Shown: positions 61,781 through 64,000 of the stretch, in pieces
Numbering within the stretch: the first letter of the stretch is position 1
Layout: each line of letters starts with the position of its first letter
NCBI GenBank assembly: GCA_964605655.1
Contig: CAZSDK010000016.1
Span: 40,476-104,475, forward strand
DNA from: JAKLIX01 sp964605655
GTDB taxonomy: Bacteria; Bacteroidota; Bacteroidia; Bacteroidales; CAIXZF01
DNA length: 64,000 bases
Reading direction: 5' to 3'
The notes under the pieces: model-generated
The model's input: only the letters and a program-made list of their open reading frames with translations
Told to the model about the DNA's origin: nothing
The model's database searches: none
Translations under genes and position numbers: made by a program

Positions 61781-62634
61781 ATAATTTAAAAACCAGTTTC
61801 CAGTGGCTATTGTTTCTACTTCTGATAAATCTTTCAGCACAGGTTTATTGCCAGAAAACTATTGAAATATATCTAGGCGATACGTCCTTTTACCGAACTT
61901 ATGACGGGGAGTCCCGGTATTACTTCGATTTTAAACCAGTTTTACCCGATGGGAATTATTTACTCTATGACGTTTGGAAAAAAGATAGTATGAGTCGCTA
62001 TAAAAGCGTGATTTTAAAAGGCCAATTTAAAAATGGGAAGCGTGAAGGGGAATTTTTAACCGACTTTTCCATCATTAAAAAAAAGAAAAGAACCTTACAA
62101 GGCAGAAGGCAGTGGTTCTATTTAAATGGTCTAAAAAACGGTTTGGATGATGAATATTTTTATGATGACTGTAATCATAGATACTTGACCCAACATGGTG
62201 AGTATTCAATGGGCAAGAAGAATGGATATTTTATGGAAATGGATAGAAAATTTAACTTGGGATCGGTTGCTTGTTATCATAATGACACTTTGAACTCCTT
62301 CACGGATTATTTTTCATTTGACAATCTGATAAAATACTCCCATATCGAATGCTTTAACAAGGATAGCTTTTCCATCTCTATCTATAATAATAACAGCGAT
62401 ATTTACCAAATTACCTTTTATGCTAAAAATAATCAGTTCGTAAGATATAAAATTTTTGATAATCAGCTTAAGGTCTTAGAGGACCATCCGATTTCGATTT
62501 ATTTCGCTTCAAAAGATATTTTCTACCTGCTCAGAGTAATTAAAACTATAAGAATTGACGACTTTATAAACCCAGACTTAAGGAAGCGAGTTATTGAAAT
62601 ACTGTCTCATACTCTTTCTCACGATAATAATTAA
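61777..62634 (+). CDS. Exported MORN/YwqK-like protein, candidate immunity partner
   Basis: A 285-residue exported protein (signal peptide to about 25, LLINLSAQVYCQ). The middle has MORN-like units: VILKGQFKNGKREGEFLTDF, WFYLNGLKNGLDDEYFYDD, GEYSMGKKNGYFMEMD, the pattern of YwqK-type proteins often annotated as antitoxins of secreted toxins. The C-terminal ~110 residues are not recognised. It begins in an ATGA overlap with the mini-Rhs gene, which supports a coupled effector/immunity pair. Inference only. Confidence 0.7.
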   Translation: MNNLKTSFQWLLFLLLINLSAQVYCQKTIEIYLGDTSFYRTYDGESRYYFDFKPVLPDGNYLLYDVWKKDSMSRYKSVILKGQFKNGKREGEFLTDFSIIKKKKRTLQGRRQWFYLNGLKNGLDDEYFYDDCNHRYLTQHGEYSMGKKNGYFMEMDRKFNLGSVACYHNDTLNSFTDYFSFDNLIKYSHIECFNKDSFSISIYNNNSDIYQITFYAKNNQFVRYKIFDNQLKVLEDHPISIYFASKDIFYLLRVIKTIRIDDFINPDLRKRVIEILSHTLSHDNN

Positions 62635-62750
62635 AGTTCCGATTAACTTTCAACATATACATACATTAAACAATTAGTGTTCCTTTCATTGGCTTCTTAT
62701 ATTAGCTTTATGGACATTATGAAAGCAAATAAGACTCATATTATTCCCAC

Positions 62751-62813
62751 TGCACCACCACTAGCAACGTCCAATGGTACGACTACGCCAGAACAATAAT
62801 TGGAAGCTACTAA
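62751..62813 (+). pseudogene. Relic of an Rhs core segment
   Basis: In frame from 62751, the codons read CTTTSNVQWYDYARTIIGSY then stop. QWYDYGAR.YD is a hallmark of Rhs cores; here one Gly codon is missing and the following YD part is lost. The relic overlaps the start of the next gene, whose ATG at 62774 lies in its Gln-Trp codons in a different frame. Confidence 0.5.
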
Positions 62814-63307
62814 CATTTTTAATCCCTTGCATATTCATGCTAGGCTGCGGCAGAGAGCCAACCGAAATCAGCCAGGTTTCACTAAATATTCAGGAATCCA
62901 AAACGAAAAAGGTTTTTCTATCGGAATATCAAGTGATTGACCTTGATACCCTCAAAACCGGTTTTTCTTTCCCGATAAATTCCGTTTGGGAGGAAAAGCC
63001 TTGGGAATTGCTCAATAATAAAGACTATCCAGCCTATCGGATACAAGATTCAACCTCCAATCGTTTAGTCTTAGGATTAAATGGTATGGAAACCATTTTT
63101 ACTGAACAAAATTTTGTAAAGGGTAAATGGATAATGTGGATGGATAGCTTAAGCAATTCGGTTGGGAGCATCCGAGGCATGATGAATTTTTCGCTAACTC
63201 GACCCTTGACTGAAGGCTGCTTTGTTACGATTTACCTCAAGGAAGATCCCATGAAGCAAACAACCAACCTGGTCCCGGTTTTCCGCTTCAAACTGCAACC
63301 AAAATAA
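62774..63307 (+). CDS. Small lipoprotein, unrecognised
   Basis: A 177-residue lipoprotein: the signal WKLLTFLIPCIFMLGC has a lipobox with Cys at about 25. The mature part (EISQVSLNIQESKTKKVF; NRLVLGLNGMETIFTEQNF; NFSLTRPLTEGCFVTIYL) looks like a small beta-rich domain with no recognised family. The first eight or nine codons come from out-of-frame Rhs relic sequence, so the original start may have been replaced. Candidate immunity or accessory protein by position. Confidence 0.65.
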   Translation: MVRLRQNNNWKLLTFLIPCIFMLGCGREPTEISQVSLNIQESKTKKVFLSEYQVIDLDTLKTGFSFPINSVWEEKPWELLNNKDYPAYRIQDSTSNRLVLGLNGMETIFTEQNFVKGKWIMWMDSLSNSVGSIRGMMNFSLTRPLTEGCFVTIYLKEDPMKQTTNLVPVFRFKLQPK

Positions 63308-63404
63308 TAAGACGATAAAAATCAAGTGAGCAAAAGACAAAAGAATATGAAATCGCTATATCAAGAACACATAAGTCTCTTTAAAACTATAGACATTTAA
63401 TAAA

Positions 63405-63806
63405 ATGCGAGTACTAAGTATATTTTTTCTCATTATTTTTATTACTGCCTCATGTAATACCGGTAATCAGGCCACGGAGCTGGGTGATGGATATTTTTTC
63501 CGTTTGCCAGGTAATAAAACCAAAGATATCTTAAACCATAAGCCCAATCATAAAGATATACCGGCCAATATTGAAAAGATGAATTTCGACAGGAACTTTA
63601 TAATTGCCTTGCAAAGGCCCCAAAAAGTTGACAACTCTATCTACAATAATTCTCCTGAATACCCTTACGGAAGTGACACCCTGTATTATTGGTTAGTTAT
63701 CAAGAAATTAGATTTGGTCTTAGGCCCATTATCTAAAAGGGAATACGAGAATGAGCGGATTATTTATATGGTTCCTGAGGATTTAAAGTTAAAATCCAGT
63801 AATTGA
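63405..63806 (+). CDS. Small lipoprotein resembling DUF3997
   Basis: A 133-residue lipoprotein (LSIFFLIIFITASC, Cys17). The mature part ELGDGYFFRLPGN, ALQRPQKVDNS, LYYWLVIKKLDLVLGPLSKREYENE resembles DUF3997, in which a YW.I.K...V.GPLS..EY stretch recurs; this recognition is from memory. Such small lipoproteins often sit in Rhs/polymorphic toxin loci as possible immunity proteins. Function unproven. The 97 nt before it hold nothing recognised. Confidence 0.65.
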   Translation: MRVLSIFFLIIFITASCNTGNQATELGDGYFFRLPGNKTKDILNHKPNHKDIPANIEKMNFDRNFIIALQRPQKVDNSIYNNSPEYPYGSDTLYYWLVIKKLDLVLGPLSKREYENERIIYMVPEDLKLKSSN

Positions 63807-63841
63807 CATCAATTTAATAACCGCCTTGATATTAGCCTAAA

Positions 63842-63955
63842 ATGTTTATCCAAAACAGCCTGATGAAAAGACTCGCCTTCTTCATTTTGATTATACTGAT
63901 TGTCTGGTTCATCCTGCGACTTATCTATTGTTACCGGATTGTCGCCCCCCGCTGA
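63842..63955 (+). CDS. Small single-helix membrane peptide ending in a repeat
   Basis: A 37-codon frame, MFIQNSLMKRLAFFILIILI followed by VWFILRLIYCYRIVAPR. The stop TGA lies inside the interspersed repeat that begins at 63951, so the frame may have been truncated by the repeat. A short membrane peptide or a signal-like relic; weak evidence that it is a real gene. Confidence 0.35.
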   Translation: MFIQNSLMKRLAFFILIILIVWFILRLIYCYRIVAPR

Positions 63956-64000
63956 GCGTAGCTTGCCTGCGCTTCTCCCTGTTACGTTGGGCGTAGCCTC
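63951..64000. repeat. Interspersed repeat, copy 3 (cut by window end)
   Basis: GCTGAGCGTAGCTTGCCTGC and what follows match 57855-57904 with a single difference. Same orientation as copies 1 and 2. Confidence 0.8.

Overview
The window is a chromosomal segment of a member of the Bacteroidota, probably an environmental Bacteroidales-like lineage. The evidence is a Bacteroidota-type murE-mraY-murD-ftsW-murG-murC-ftsQ-ftsA-ftsZ cluster, an FtsZ tail typical of the phylum, a type B type-IX-secretion sorting domain, DUF2795/DUF3078/DUF1684 proteins, and many upstream TAnnTTTG (-7) promoter boxes. No rRNA, tRNA or CRISPR array was recognised.

Region 1 (1-10146) is the division/cell-wall cluster, read left to right with short gaps or overlaps, ending in ftsZ and a YqeY-like gene. 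Its anomaly is murD: only the last ~180 codons are present, so the UDP-MurNAc-Ala-binding and ATPase domains are missing although the frame is open and the flanking genes are intact. Region 2 (10143-30265) is core metabolism, envelope and transport: a geranylgeranyl-reductase-like flavoprotein, SecA, DUF2795, a TMTC-like membrane/TPR protein, a cobalamin adenosyltransferase overlapping a LolD/MacB-type ATPase, a methyltransferase, a UbiA prenyltransferase, DUF3078, MscL, a PorT-like barrel, an OPT transporter with peptidase T, a DMT permease and a YfhO-like protein.

Region 3 (30360-51569) is rich in exported proteins: two giant paralogous Ig/PKD-like repeat proteins either side of a DUF1684 lipoprotein, a GH38 mannosidase, a FISUMP protein, a type B sorting protein, then an FkbM methyltransferase, a SagB-type nitroreductase, an Asp/Glu racemase, a LiaF-like/LytS/LytTR envelope-sensing operon, and exported TPR and NTF2-like proteins.

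Region 4 (about 51600-64000) is a more AT-rich accessory region assembled from mobile and broken pieces: an IS4-family element with 14-bp terminal inverted repeats, a secreted propeller-like protein directly behind it, a 14-unit secreted Reg_prop protein, a group II intron domain V relic, a GxxExxY gene, a 5'-truncated yifB abutting an HTH gene, and a cassette of transglutaminase-like protein, shell-less mini-Rhs protein, MORN/YwqK-like protein and two small lipoproteins. Three copies of one interspersed repeat (55136, 57855, 63951) punctuate it.

The two most notable systems are (a) a C-terminal module (a carboxypeptidase-regulatory-like beta domain plus a dockerin-like segment ending in GDVNGSYxP) shared by four otherwise unrelated exported proteins here, which may be a surface sorting or docking tag; and (b) the mini-Rhs cassette, which looks like a secreted effector/immunity locus with traces of past Rhs recombination. 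All functions are inferred by reading the sequence; no database search was run.
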